From Kocuria dechangensis (GTDB taxonomy: Bacteria; Actinomycetota; Actinomycetes; Actinomycetales; Micrococcaceae), in assembly GCF_014636775.1 (NCBI RefSeq), contig NZ_BMEQ01000027.1, positions 1 through 44,604 on the forward strand: a DNA stretch of 44,604 nucleotides, given 5' to 3'. Both the position numbers and the translations under genes were made by a program. Under the pieces are notes generated by a model, which was not told the origin of the DNA, made no database searches, and saw nothing but the letters and a program-made list of their open reading frames with translations. This document shows positions 15,078 to 23,397 of the stretch, in pieces (position 1 is the first letter of the stretch; every line of letters starts with the position of its first letter).

Positions 15078-15413
15078 CTGGGCGGTATGACAACCGACAG
15101 CGCGCTGACCCGTCGAGTGCCAGGAGCCGAAACCCAGTCCTCGGCGCTGGGCGCTCCACGTGCTCTGCCCCGGCCACCGCCTCAGGCCACCGCAAAGGGA
15201 GGAGCACCCCGGGGAAGAGCCGCCGGCAATGGGAATCGTCTCCCCATCGCCTGCAGGTCCGACCTCCCACCGCCCGGTCGCGTCCCTCGCGATCACCCCC
15301 GGGCGGCGCCTTCCCCACCGGTGTGGTCGGTTTCACACTTCGCCCAGGAGCTGGCCACACCACCCACACCTCACCCGGGAGAGGCAGGGAACACGCCACC
15401 CCGAAGCACCCCC
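15078..15413. other. Intergenic, nothing recognised
   Basis: This stretch has low-complexity proline/arginine shadow frames only. No hairpin or promoter stands out. Confidence 0.4.
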
Positions 15414-15830
15414 TCAAGCAGCAAACGGGGGAAGCTCCCGGATCCGCCGGTAGAGGGTAGCCCTGGACATCTCGAGGTCGCAGGCAACCTGGGTGGCCGG
15501 CTCCCCCGTCACGATCAGCCGCAGCCCGTTGCGGATTGGGGAGCCGGTGAAGGTCCGGCGTCGCCGGCCGAGGTCCTTGCCGGCGCCCCTCCGTGTGGCC
15601 ACCGAGCCGGTGATTCGCTCCCGTGCGATCTCCATCTCCATCTGGGCCAAGGCAGCCATCACGGTGAAGACCATCGAGTCCATCGGGGTGTGGGTGTCCG
15701 CGTCTCCCCCACCGAGGTTCAGCACCCGCAGATTCGCGCGCCAGCTCCGCAGCCCTTCGGCAAAGGCCAGCATGTTCTGCGTCGACCGACCCAAACGGTC
15801 CGGCGCGGCGACGACCTGCACAAACACACA
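15414..15830 (-). pseudogene. Serine recombinase fragment lacking the N-terminus (relic 3)
   Basis: On the minus strand the frame enters the family at VVAAPDRLGRSTQNMLAFAE (intact form VVWKLDRLGRSxxNxL, the Arg-bearing active-site helix). It continues LRVLNLGGGDADTHTPMDSM, ARERITGSVATRRGAGKDLG and the helix-turn-helix PATQVACDLEMSRATLYRRI, ending RELPPFAA. The first 50-60 residues with the catalytic Ser are missing and are replaced by unrelated sequence upstream. It is the longest of the six relics. Confidence 0.85.
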
Positions 15831-16010
15831 GGAAGCAACGTGGAACGAGTACAGCGGGTGCGAGAACTCCCGTGGGTTGTCCGCCGGCAACTGGCCATAT
15901 GTAAAGTTGCTGCGCCCACCCAGCCCCTCGTGTTCTGGCGGTGTCCGCCGGGACAGAGCCCTACGCCGCAAGTGGCAGGACCTGTCCTGGCGGCCCATCT
16001 ACCGCACGCA

Positions 16011-16895
16011 CTACAACAGATAGGGCTCGCCCGTCTCGGCAGCCGACGCGTCGATGCCGTACTTCTGGAGCGTTTCGGCGATGAAGCCCTCCTCGCGGAG
16101 CTTGCCGATCTGATCGTTCAACGCCTCGCTGAGCTCAGGGTTCTGCTTGTTCGTAGGCCAGTTCACCTGCCCTGGGCGGGCGGTGTCGGGAATCCGGGGA
16201 TGAGCCTTCAGCGGCACGATCTGCGCACCCTCGACCGGCGCGGACTCCAACCGGTATGTGGCGGCCGCGACAGTGTCGATGACCGCATCGATGCGCCCGC
16301 TGGCCAGATCCTGGAAGGCGGCCTCGGGATCCTGATAGATGGAGAAATTGTCGCCGAAAACCTTCCGGAAGTCGTCGTTCCAGAGGCTGCCGGCCGGGGC
16401 CCCGGTCTTCTTGCCTTCCAACTCGTCGATGCTCTGGTAACCGGCGGTGGAGACGAGAGCGCCCTGGTCGAGGTAGATCGGGTCGCTCAGGGTCACGATT
16501 TTCGTCCGGGCCTCGGTACGGTACCAGTCGGCGGCCGCCAGGTCGGACCTGCCCGACTGCACCGTCAGAACGGCCGCAGAGGCACCGCCGGCGGAGTCGA
16601 CGGTCAGCGTTAGGCACTCACGCTCGGCGATCTCGGTCAGAAGGTCGCCCTCCACGCCGCTGAGGCCATCGCCGGTGAGCATGGTGTGCGGAGGGTACTC
16701 GTAGGTGGAGACCGTCAGGTGACCCTCGGTGACCGTGCTGAACTCGTGTTCGGGAGTGCAGTCCTCCGCCACGGTGCTTTCGGGGGAGCCCCCGCAGGCC
16801 GCCATCGACAGGGCCAGGGCCACAAAGGCCCACACGGCAGTGCTGCGGGTGAGGCCTCTGCGGGTGACCTGCACGGACAAAGCGCTCTCGTTCAT
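16011..16895 (-). CDS. ABC-type solute-binding lipoprotein (family 3), orphan
   Basis: This 294-aa protein starts MNESALSVQVTRRGLTRSTA. It has a hydrophobic signal VWAFVALALS and lipobox LSMAAC with Cys34 as the lipid-anchored residue. The mature part has the periplasmic binding protein fold: YEYPPHTMLTGDGLSGVEGD (lobe 1, usual PPYxxxDxxGxxxGFDxDL position), SDPIYLDQGALVSTAG, DLASGRIDAVIDTVAAATYR, and C-terminal LNDQIGKLREEGFIAETLQK. This fits family-3 (amino-acid type) solute-binding proteins. No permease or ATPase gene is near, so it may serve a distant transporter or act as a sensor. Its start is four bases after the stop of the pentapeptide-repeat gene, so they form a coupled pair. Confidence 0.88.
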   Translation of the reverse strand: MNESALSVQVTRRGLTRSTAVWAFVALALSMAACGGSPESTVAEDCTPEHEFSTVTEGHLTVSTYEYPPHTMLTGDGLSGVEGDLLTEIAERECLTLTVDSAGGASAAVLTVQSGRSDLAAADWYRTEARTKIVTLSDPIYLDQGALVSTAGYQSIDELEGKKTGAPAGSLWNDDFRKVFGDNFSIYQDPEAAFQDLASGRIDAVIDTVAAATYRLESAPVEGAQIVPLKAHPRIPDTARPGQVNWPTNKQNPELSEALNDQIGKLREEGFIAETLQKYGIDASAAETGEPYLL

Positions 16896-16899
16896 GGTT

Positions 16900-17688
16900 T
16901 TACCAGGGTTCGCAGCTGTCGGGGCTCTGAGATGGTGGGGGGATGATCCCGGTGGGCCATCGTGTGTGCTCGTCGTAGCAGACTCGAGCATCCGCCCCCA
17001 TCGTGAGCTGGGCACCGGTCAGGTCTGCCCCGTAGAGCTTCACCCAGTAAAAGCGGGTGTTCTCCAGGTGGGTATAGGTGAGATTGGCATCGGTGAAATC
17101 GGTGCGTCGGAGCTGAGCCGTGCCGAGCGAGGCGCCCGTCAGGTCTGCTTCGGTGAAGTTGACATCGCTGAGATTGGCGTAGGGCAAGGTTGCGCCCCGG
17201 AGGGTGGCACCGCTGAAGTCCGCCTTCGCCAGGTGTGCGGATTCGAGGGAGGCATTGTCCAGATTCGCCCCACTGAGGTTTGCACGGCTCAAGTCGGCGC
17301 GGGACAGTACGGCCCAACTCAGGTCGGCGCCGGACAGGTTGGCGGCAGTCAACGTCACGTCTTTGAGATCCAGTTGGGAGAGGTTCTGTTCCGCGAGATC
17401 CACCCCGCGCAGCGGGGCCGCTTGAAGGGTTCCATTGGCGGCCTGTTCCCGTATATAGCGCAGATTCTCCCGTCGATGCGCCTCGTCCTCGCGCCGGTCG
17501 TCAATCCACCACTGGGCTGCAATGGTCACGACGGCGAGGATGGAGCCTGAGACAACACCGTTGATCAATGCGGACACCACAGCGTGTCGAGTGAGCCACC
17601 TTCGACGTGGCTGTGGTCCGCCCCTCCTGCTACCGCTACGCTCCGGCGGCGCCCCGTCGCCCATGTACCCACAGTAGGACTCGGTCAC
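16900..17688 (-). CDS. Membrane-anchored pentapeptide-repeat protein
   Basis: This 262-aa protein starts at GTG 17688; an in-frame ATG at 17664 is possible. An Arg-rich cytoplasmic lead precedes one transmembrane helix at about 37-58 (VVSALINGVVSGSILAVVTI). A charged linker DDRREDEAHRRENLRYIREQ follows. At about 91-230 lies a right-handed pentapeptide-repeat helix of the A(D/N)LxG type (ANLSGADLSWAVLSRADLSR and similar). A short tail with two Cys ends it. Positive-inside charge suggests that the repeat part faces outside. Such repeats are protein-interaction or DNA-mimic scaffolds (compare MfpA), but membrane anchoring argues against gyrase protection here. It is transcribed with the solute-binding lipoprotein. 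Confidence 0.85.
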   Translation of the reverse strand: MTESYCGYMGDGAPPERSGSRRGGPQPRRRWLTRHAVVSALINGVVSGSILAVVTIAAQWWIDDRREDEAHRRENLRYIREQAANGTLQAAPLRGVDLAEQNLSQLDLKDVTLTAANLSGADLSWAVLSRADLSRANLSGANLDNASLESAHLAKADFSGATLRGATLPYANLSDVNFTEADLTGASLGTAQLRRTDFTDANLTYTHLENTRFYWVKLYGADLTGAQLTMGADARVCYDEHTRWPTGIIPPPSQSPDSCEPW

Positions 17689-18236
17689 CCCCCTGTCTGC
17701 AGCCCGGGCGGCGGCCGAGCACGGCGTGAGGAACCTGGGCAGAAATCCGAAGCTGGAGCGATCCGGGCACTACCTGTCGTTGTGGGAAGAAGAACGCATT
17801 GCCATAGTGCGCCGGCAAGGCCGATTGGAGATCACTCCACCAAGAGCACAAGCCACGGCAGCCTTGGACGGTCAGTTGCGACAGGTCCCGAAGGTGCCGG
17901 TAGAACGTGGCCCGGGACATCCCGAGGCCGCAGGCGACCTGGCTGGCCGCCCCCCGTCGATCACCCGACCACAGTCGGCAGGTCACCTAAAGCGCGACCG
18001 TGACACTTCCGTTCCCGCCGACTGGCGCGGACTTCCGACGCGCGCAGCCGCCACACTGGCAGCAGGTCCCTACTTCTGTGTCAGCTCCTCGCGGTGTCCC
18101 ACAGACAGATCCCTAGGGTGGGACGGCTGTCAACCGTCCCCCGCCAGGGCTCTGTCTTTTCTGTGCGCAGCCGTCCTTCCACGGCTCAACAGGTTTTTCT
18201 GATTTCCAGGGGGTGACGGAGATTGCTCCCCGGGGG
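17689..18236. other. Intergenic with a recombinase scrap
   Basis: Apart from the serine-recombinase scrap at 17876-17960, I see no gene in this stretch. It should contain the promoter of the minus-strand pentapeptide-repeat operon near 17700-17760. Confidence 0.4.
17876..17960 (-). pseudogene. Serine recombinase helix-turn-helix scrap (relic 4)
   Basis: The minus-strand frame reads AASQVACGLGMSRATFYRHL and then RDLSQLTVQG. This equals the C-terminal helix-turn-helix PATQVARDLGMSRATLYRRIREL of the other relics. Nothing upstream of the DNA-binding helix remains. Confidence 0.75.
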
Positions 18237-18870
18237 TCAGAAGGTGTTGATGTGCACTCCGTCGTCGGCGAAGCCCACGACGTCATCGCGCCCGTCACCG
18301 TTGATGTCGCCCAGCAACCGGGGATGATGCTGCACCTGCCAGCCCCCGGCCAGGCGACCGAAGTCGTTGAGCAGCCGGCTCGGGGCTCCCAGGGTGTTGT
18401 TGGCCCGGCCCAGGGACGCCCACACCCCGTCGTCAGCGAAGCCCACGACGTCATCGCGACCGTCCCCGTTCACATCTGCGAGCATCCGCGGGTGCAGACT
18501 CACCTGCCACCCATTGGACAGCCGACCGAACCCGGTGGTCTTGCGCGCCGGGGCCGAGAGCGAGTTGTTGCGCTGCCCGTAGGAGACCCACACCCCGTCG
18601 TCGGCGAAGCCCACGACGTCATCACGGCCGTCCCCGTTCACATCCCCGAGCATCCGCGGGTGCAGGTCCACCTGCCACCCGTTGGAGAGCCGACCGAAGC
18701 CGGTGGTCTCACGCTCCGGTGCCGACACGGTGCCATTGGCGCGCCCGTAGGCCACCCACACCCCGTCATCGGCGAACCCGACGATGTCCTGGCGACGGTC
18801 CCCATTCAGGTCCCCGAGCATCCGCGGGTGCAGATTCACCTGCCACCCGCCGGCCAGCCTGCCGAAGGCC
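18237..18870 (-). repeat. Four tandem ~168-bp repeats inside the propeller gene
   Basis: The coding DNA repeats every 168 bases with high identity. The string CCCACGACGTCATC recurs at about 18273, 18447 and 18611, and a variant at about 18779. GTGTGCATGGGACGCC-like positions differ between units. Such identity invites unequal recombination and change of repeat number. Confidence 0.7.
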
Positions 18871-19016
18871 GGTAAGAACGAAGATCCCGCCGTGCTGATC
18901 ACAGAAGGATCCGGGTCCGGAGCGGCCTGGGCGGGGCCCCCCAGCGCCACTCCGGTGATGGTCAATGCGACCACCGATATGCCTGCGTGCACGCGCGCTA
19001 ACCATGTCGTCTTCAT
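18237..19016 (-). CDS. Secreted beta-propeller protein with PVL-like FG-GAP repeats
   Basis: This 259-aa protein starts at ATG 19016 (AAGGAA seven bases upstream) with a Sec signal (ISVVALTITGVALGGPAQA, cut near 31). Four repeats of 56 residues begin at Phe 51, 107, 163 and 219. Each follows FGRLxxGWQVxLHPRMLGDV-NGDGRDDVVGFADDGVWVSY, and the last one is cut short at VHINTF. The DxNGDGxxD loops should bind calcium. The W-x-V-x-x-H-P-R and D-I-V-G-F-x-x-x-G-V-W-V-S pattern is that of the fungal GlcNAc-binding lectin PVL and its bacterial relatives, seven-bladed propellers. Four repeats are too few for a closed seven-blade ring, so an oligomer or a truncated gene is possible. A sugar-binding role outside the cell is inferred. 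Confidence 0.8.
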   Translation of the reverse strand: MKTTWLARVHAGISVVALTITGVALGGPAQAAPDPDPSVISTAGSSFLPAFGRLAGGWQVNLHPRMLGDLNGDRRQDIVGFADDGVWVAYGRANGTVSAPERETTGFGRLSNGWQVDLHPRMLGDVNGDGRDDVVGFADDGVWVSYGQRNNSLSAPARKTTGFGRLSNGWQVSLHPRMLADVNGDGRDDVVGFADDGVWASLGRANNTLGAPSRLLNDFGRLAGGWQVQHHPRLLGDINGDGRDDVVGFADDGVHINTF

Positions 19017-19548
19017 GACACGTTCCTTCGGATTGGTCATCCTCGGCTGCCGGCGGCCGTGGAACAGGTCACCGCAGCTGTGAACCCTGCATGCCCATGC
19101 CCCACAAGGAACCGGTGGAGCGGCTCCTGGTCGAGGCACAGGACACGAGCACCATCACCCTCAGGCCGTGACGGTGGCGTGATTACTCATGCGTTTGCCG
19201 CGAAAACGATATGGCAGGGGCGTAACCAGAGATTCGTTCTCACGAACCGTCTGGGTGTGGTCCGCCGCCTCTGTCCTGCCGGAGGTCAGCACCTGTGATC
19301 CGGTGCCCCTGCCCTGGAGCTTGTCAGCGATGGCCAGCGTGTTCCGCACCGATCGACGAGCTCGGCGCAGCTCCCACTCATCGCTCGTACGGCCAGGAGC
19401 GTTCCCCTACATCGCAACCGGCCAGGACCGCACAGCTACGGGAACAGCTCACCGGAAACTGTGTAAGCCCACAGGGCGCCCCACGGGCCTGTGCGGTCGG
19501 TGAGGAAAGGGCCAGTGTGTCCACCTCTGCCACACCGGGTGCCAGCGC
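19017..19548. other. Intergenic, nothing firmly recognised
   Basis: No supported gene was found. The segment 19190-19260 is less GC-rich than its surroundings (GCGAAAACGATATGGCAGGG), which suggests another foreign scrap, but I cannot assign it to an element. Confidence 0.4.
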
Positions 19549-19670
19549 CTACACCCCTGCTTCCCCGTCCTGCAACCACCCGGCGAAGGCCGACATGTCC
19601 TGCATCGACCGCTGCGGACGGTCCAGGGGCGTAATGACCAAGGTGTCGCCTACCTGGAGGGCGGCCACCA
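19549..19670 (-). pseudogene. Serine recombinase catalytic-domain scrap (relic 5)
   Basis: On the minus strand the frame reads LQVGDTLVITPLDRPQRSMQ and then DMSAFAGWLQDGEAGV, followed by a stop. Intact relatives read LRPGDTLVVWKLDRLGRSxxxLxxFAxxLxxxGV. This is the middle of the catalytic domain, just the part missing from relics 2 and 4. Substitutions at DRLGRS (now DRPQRS) show decay. Confidence 0.7.
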
Positions 19671-19794
19671 CGGTGCCGAGGGCACCACAGAGGGTCGGAC
19701 CGCTCCACAGAGGCTCCCGGCACCGGGACTGTGCCAGGGTGGGGAACTGGCAGCACCGGGTGCTGTCCCACCGCAGAGACTGAGGAGAACCCCC

Positions 19795-20199
19795 ATGCCG
19801 CACCGTCGACGCAGGATCACCCCCGCCGCACTGCCCGCCGAGGTCGCCGACACCAACGCCTACTCCTACGGCGTGCTCGACGGGGAGACCCTGCACGTCT
19901 CCGGCATGGTCGCCTTCGCCCCCGACGGCTCCTACGTCGGCGTGGGCGACATCGGCGCCCAGGCCGTCCAGGTCTTCGAGAACCTCACCGCCGTCGTCGA
20001 GGCCGCCGGCGGCACCCTCGACGACGTCGTGTCGACCACCACCTACCTGGCCGCCCCCGAGCACGCCGCCGCCGTGGGCCAGGTGCGCACCAGTTACTTC
20101 ACCGGCCCGGTTCCCCCGACCTCCACCGTGGTCGTCGCCCCCATGGCCCGGCCCCAGTTCCTCGTGGAGGTCTCCGCCATCGCCCACATCCCCGAATGA
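19795..20199 (+). CDS. RidA family protein (enamine/imine deaminase type)
   Basis: This 134-aa protein starts at ATG 19795 after GAGGAG. It shows YSYGVLDGETLHVSGMVAFA (start of the chorismate-mutase-like beta sheet), AVQVFENLTAVVEAAGGTLD (central helix) and VVVAPMARPQFLVEVSAIAH near the end. In RidA the catalytic Arg sits in the P-x-R-x-x-x-x-V segment; here it is replaced by STVVVAPMARPQFLVEV, so Arg is present at a shifted place. The family hydrolyses reactive enamine/imine intermediates. It is convergent with an isochorismatase-type hydrolase. The RutB/RutC pair of pyrimidine breakdown joins the same two families, but no other rut gene is present. Confidence 0.9.
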   Translation: MPHRRRRITPAALPAEVADTNAYSYGVLDGETLHVSGMVAFAPDGSYVGVGDIGAQAVQVFENLTAVVEAAGGTLDDVVSTTTYLAAPEHAAAVGQVRTSYFTGPVPPTSTVVVAPMARPQFLVEVSAIAHIPE

Positions 20200-20249
20200 C
20201 CCTGCGATGAAGCCTCGGGGGCTCGATCATGTCGTGGTCCGGCTGACTC

Positions 20250-20909
20250 TCATGCCGGTTCCTCCACCAATGCGGACGTCCGCGCCAGGGTGGTGAACTC
20301 CTCGGTGGTCATGACGTCGGCGGTGGAGAAGGCAAGGATCTTCAGCGTGGCGGCATGGACTTCGGCGGCGGACATCGCCCCGTGTCCGACGTCGGGGTAG
20401 TCGAAGGTGCCGGTGGCGTCGGAGAGGAAGACTACGAAGTAGTCCCGGAACATCGCGTCCCGGGCGGTGGCGTGGCAGCAGTTCTCGGTGGTGGTGCCGA
20501 TCACCACCACGGTCTCGATTCCGCTGCCGCGCAGGATGATGTCCAGATCGGTCCCGAAGAACGCGCTGTACCGGTGCTTCTTCACCACCACCTCCCCCGG
20601 CGCCGGGGCCAGGTCCGGGTAGATCTCCACACCCTCCGTCCCGTCGACCAGGCCCGCGCCGGTGGCGATGGGCGGGTAGAGATCAGCAAACCGACCGGCG
20701 TCGCAGCCGTCCGCACGGTGGGCGTGGGTCGTGTAGATGACCTTCATCCCGGTCTCGCGTGCGCAGGCCAGCGTCCTCTGCATGTTCGGAACAGCGTCCC
20801 GGGCCTGCACGGACTCTAGCGGGGCGCCCTCGGCGACGAAGTCGTTCTCCATGTCCACCACGATCACCGCGGTCCGGGACGGGTCGATCTCAGAAACCTT
20901 GTATCCCAT
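20250..20909 (-). CDS. Isochorismatase-like cysteine hydrolase
   Basis: This 219-aa protein starts MGYKVSEIDPSRTAVIVVDM. The catalytic triad is visible: Asp19 in VVDMENDF, Lys (110/111) in VVVKKHRYSAFFGTDLD and Cys144 in GTTTENCCHATARDAMFRDY. The family hydrolyses amides, vinyl ethers or carbamates (nicotinamidase, N-carbamoylsarcosine amidase, ureidoacrylate amidase, isochorismatase). The TENCCHATA loop and FGTDLDIILR follow the carbamoylsarcosine/ureidoacrylate side of the family rather than nicotinamidase, which needs a metal DxHxxxH site not seen here. It is a cytoplasmic enzyme; its substrate is unassigned. Confidence 0.9.
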   Translation of the reverse strand: MGYKVSEIDPSRTAVIVVDMENDFVAEGAPLESVQARDAVPNMQRTLACARETGMKVIYTTHAHRADGCDAGRFADLYPPIATGAGLVDGTEGVEIYPDLAPAPGEVVVKKHRYSAFFGTDLDIILRGSGIETVVVIGTTTENCCHATARDAMFRDYFVVFLSDATGTFDYPDVGHGAMSAAEVHAATLKILAFSTADVMTTEEFTTLARTSALVEEPA

Positions 20910-21343
20910 GGGTGAGTACTCCTTCTCGGTTCACGCGGACTCTTCGATGTGCACAGGCCGAACTCAGGTACCGCTTTTCAGGTGTTCGGTGATGTCCGGG
21001 CGAAGGATCCCCTGCTGAGCTCGCCGCCCTTCATGAGGAGCAGCGCGCCGTCTGTCGCAGACGGGCCTGCCCGTCCCCCGAGGCCAAAGACCCCCACCTG
21101 CCGCTCTATGTGACCTGTGCCACGAAACTAACATGTGTCACACATACGCTCCATCGTGTGTCTCTTGTTACAGATCATGGTGAGCAGGCTCAGCCGCCTG
21201 CAGGCAGCGGACTGAGCATCAGGGGTAGGCAGGCACGGTCGCCTGCAGGCATCCCGGCCGATGAGGCGCCCTCCAACCGTTTCCGCGCCACGGTTCCGGG
21301 CCTACCCTGAGTGCACCTGTCCACCCTCTGGCGAGGAGTTCCT
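20910..21343. other. Intergenic, promoter region only
   Basis: No gene was found. The segment 21110-21180 is AT-richer (TGTGACCTGTGCCACGAAAC, then ACATGTGTCACACATACGCT) and contains TGTGTCACACA, an imperfect palindrome. It could be an operator for the CsbD or hydrolase gene. Confidence 0.4.
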
Positions 21344-21535
21344 GTGGGACTTGCAGACAAGATCAACAACGCCGCGGACACCGCCGCCGGGGCCACCAAG
21401 AAGAAGGTGGGCGAGGCCACGAACAACCGTGATCTGCAGGCCGAAGGTCAGGCGCAGGAAAGCGCCGGCCATCTGAAGCAGGCCGGCCAGAAGGTCAAAG
21501 ACGCCGCCCAGGACCTCACCGAGGGCCTGAAGTAA
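21344..21535 (+). CDS. CsbD family stress-response protein
   Basis: This 63-aa protein starts at GTG 21344 with GAGGAG upstream; the in-frame ATG at 21311 has no ribosome binding site. The sequence MGLADKINNAADTAAGATKK, then KVGEATNNRDLQAEGQAQES and a QKVKDAAQDL end, is the typical CsbD pattern (small, charged, helical, ADKIxGxxKxxxGxxTxNxxLxxEGxxxxxxG). CsbD proteins are induced by general stress through the alternative sigma factor in many bacteria; their molecular role is unknown. Confidence 0.88.
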   Translation: MGLADKINNAADTAAGATKKKVGEATNNRDLQAEGQAQESAGHLKQAGQKVKDAAQDLTEGLK

Positions 21536-21578
21536 CCGCGCTGCACCGGCTGGCCTGCAGGACGCCGCTCAGGGATCT

Positions 21579-21598
21579 CACCCACCCCAGGGTGGGTG
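21579..21598. terminator. Bidirectional terminator between csbD-like and nuclease genes
   Basis: CACCCACC (21579-21586) and GGTGGGTG (21591-21598) pair around CCAG. It lies between two convergent genes, 44 bases after the CsbD stop and 34 bases after the nuclease stop. Confidence 0.6.
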
Positions 21599-21631
21599 GA
21601 GCCCCTTCGCCACGGGACGGGGAACCGCGGT

Positions 21632-22357
21632 TCAGGCCTTGGTGACGGTGATCGCCACGTTGGGGCAGGCATCGGCGTAGCGGATCAGTGCGGCACGTTC
21701 GGTGCTGTCGACCTTCAGCGACCACCGGTGCTTCACCGCCACCCACCACTGGATGTAGGTGCACCGGTTGGCCGGGGGCATCCACGCCTCGGGTCCGCGG
21801 GCCTGCTTGGCGGAGTTCAGCGCGGCGGTCTGGGCGTTGAGCGACCGCCCGTCGCCGAGGTCGTTGTAGAAGGCCACCCGCCTGGCCTGGGTCCAGGACC
21901 GGGCCCCGGAGCCCCAGGCCTCGTGCACCGGGACGGTGTGGTCGATCTCCACGGCCGAGGCGGTGGTGTGGGTGCGGTTGTCCCAGTTGGTCACCCACGT
22001 GCCGGTGCGCACGGTGCACCGCGAGGAGCTCGTGAACGTCACCGCGGCCCGCGTTTCGCTCTGCAGGACCTCGGCGCGGGTGTTCTGGCAGTCGCGGTTG
22101 GCGTCGTTCCAGGACCCGAAGTAGCGGGTGCGGTCGTAGCCGGTGTTGTTCTCCACCGCCACCGGCAGGGCCCGGGCAGCGGTGCGCAGCGGCGCCTGGT
22201 AGACCGTGGCCGACTCGGCCGGAACCGTCAGGCCGGTGACCAGGAACCCTGCCACCAGGGCGGAGGCCGCCACGGCCCGGGTCGGCAGCAGGGACCGCAG
22301 AGCCGGGAAGCGAGAGCGCGAGGGGGTGGGGGCATCGTGGTGGGCGCCGAGCGGCAT
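21632..22357 (-). CDS. Secreted HNH-type nuclease (DUF1524)
   Basis: This 241-aa protein has a basic lead, then a signal segment LLPTRAVAASALVAGFLVTG and cleavage near AESA-TVY (about 50). The mature protein has the DUF1524/GmrSD-C-like HNH core: YDRTRYFGSWNDANRDCQNT, ASAVEIDHTVPVHEAWGSGA (His-metal-binding strand), DLGDGRSLNAQTAALNSAKQ and AWMPPANRCTYIQWWVAVKH. The DHxxPxxEAWxSGA block and NxxK...PxxW...CxY are typical of secreted actinobacterial DUF1524 proteins, which probably degrade extracellular DNA. Two Cys pairs are consistent with export. It is transcribed alone, convergent with the CsbD gene. Confidence 0.88.
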   Translation of the reverse strand: MPLGAHHDAPTPSRSRFPALRSLLPTRAVAASALVAGFLVTGLTVPAESATVYQAPLRTAARALPVAVENNTGYDRTRYFGSWNDANRDCQNTRAEVLQSETRAAVTFTSSSRCTVRTGTWVTNWDNRTHTTASAVEIDHTVPVHEAWGSGARSWTQARRVAFYNDLGDGRSLNAQTAALNSAKQARGPEAWMPPANRCTYIQWWVAVKHRWSLKVDSTERAALIRYADACPNVAITVTKA

Positions 22358-22443
22358 GGGGTCCTCCGAGCAGAATCCTGGGACGGGGCGCCCCTGCTGG
22401 ACGCCCGCTCATCGTGGCATCCCATGCACATGAATTCAGAACA

Positions 22444-23397
22444 TTACGACCCGGTAGGGCAGCTCGGGCGGGCTCTGCTGTCCGACACCTTCTCTCGAGC
22501 ACGGGCGCGTGCCGGTTCGCTGGTGACCAGCGCGATGCCGCTGAACACCAGGGCCCCGCCACCGGCCTGGGCCCAGGACAGGGACTCACCCAGCACCAGG
22601 CTGAAGACCACGACGAACACGGTGATGAGGTTCAGGAACACCCCGGCCCGGCCCGCCGGGACTCTGCGCACCGCCATGTTCCACAGCAAATACGACCCCA
22701 CCGAGGGGAAGAGCCCGATGAACACCAACGACGCGCTGGCCGCCGTCCCCTGCGGCCACCGGACACCGGCCCAGAGCGCCACCGGCGTCAGCAGCACCAC
22801 AGCCAAGCCCGCTTGCACGGCGGTGGAGGCGATCGGCGGGGAGCCGCTCAGCCGCCTGCCCAGCAGGGTGTAGAGGCTCCAGACCGCCACCGCCCCCAGC
22901 ATCAGCGCGTTGCCCAGGTTGACCTTCACCCCCAGCACCGCGCCGAGCCGGCCTCCGGTGAGCACCGTCACCACCCCGGACAGACCCACCACGATGCCCA
23001 GGCCCGTGCGCGGCCCGATCCGGTCCCGGAACAGCAGCAGGGCGCACACGGCGATCACCGCAGGGGTGGCCGCGTTGATCAGCGAGGCGTCGATGGCGCT
23101 GGTGTGCCGCAGCGCCTCGTAGAGGAACACCGTGTAGGCGATCATCCCGCTCACCGACAGCCCCAGGTGCACCGGCCAGTCCCGCCACACCGCACCCCAG
23201 TCCGGGCGCTCCACCACCTGGGCGATCACCAGCAACGGCACCGCCGCGATCACCCACCGCCAGTAGGTCACCGCCACCGGGCTCATCGACTCCACCGCGA
23301 GGGCGCCCACGACATAGTTCCCGGCCCAGAACAGGGTCGCCGCCACCAGCGCCAGCACCGTCCTTGCGGGCACCGCCCGCCCCCGGCTCATGCCCAC
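22444..23397 (-). CDS. EamA/DMT family transporter
   Basis: This 317-aa membrane protein has ten hydrophobic helices arranged as two EamA repeats. The first begins ALVAATLFWAGNYVVGALAV and includes SPVAVTYWRWVIAAVPLL. The second begins VNLGNALMLGAVAVWSLYTL and ends WAQAGGGALVFSGIALVTSE. Arg/Lys-rich tails are cytoplasmic. The family exports amino acids or other metabolites; the substrate is unknown. ATG 23397 (MGMSRGRAVPAR) is used, and the in-frame ATG two codons on is equally possible. Confidence 0.9.
   Translation of the reverse strand: MGMSRGRAVPARTVLALVAATLFWAGNYVVGALAVESMSPVAVTYWRWVIAAVPLLVIAQVVERPDWGAVWRDWPVHLGLSVSGMIAYTVFLYEALRHTSAIDASLINAATPAVIAVCALLLFRDRIGPRTGLGIVVGLSGVVTVLTGGRLGAVLGVKVNLGNALMLGAVAVWSLYTLLGRRLSGSPPIASTAVQAGLAVVLLTPVALWAGVRWPQGTAASASLVFIGLFPSVGSYLLWNMAVRRVPAGRAGVFLNLITVFVVVFSLVLGESLSWAQAGGGALVFSGIALVTSEPARARAREKVSDSRARPSCPTGS

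Noticed and set aside
16900-17688. The pentapeptide-repeat protein as a quinolone-resistance (Qnr/MfpA) protein
   Set aside because: It has a transmembrane helix and a charged linker before the repeats, whereas gyrase-binding members are soluble and cytoplasmic.
18237-18870. The 168-bp repeats as a non-coding array
   Set aside because: They keep one open frame with a signal peptide and conserved calcium-loop residues, so they are protein repeats.
19795-20909. RidA and the cysteine hydrolase as a Rut pyrimidine operon
   Set aside because: The two genes are convergent rather than in one operon, and no rutA, rutD, rutE or rutF gene is present.
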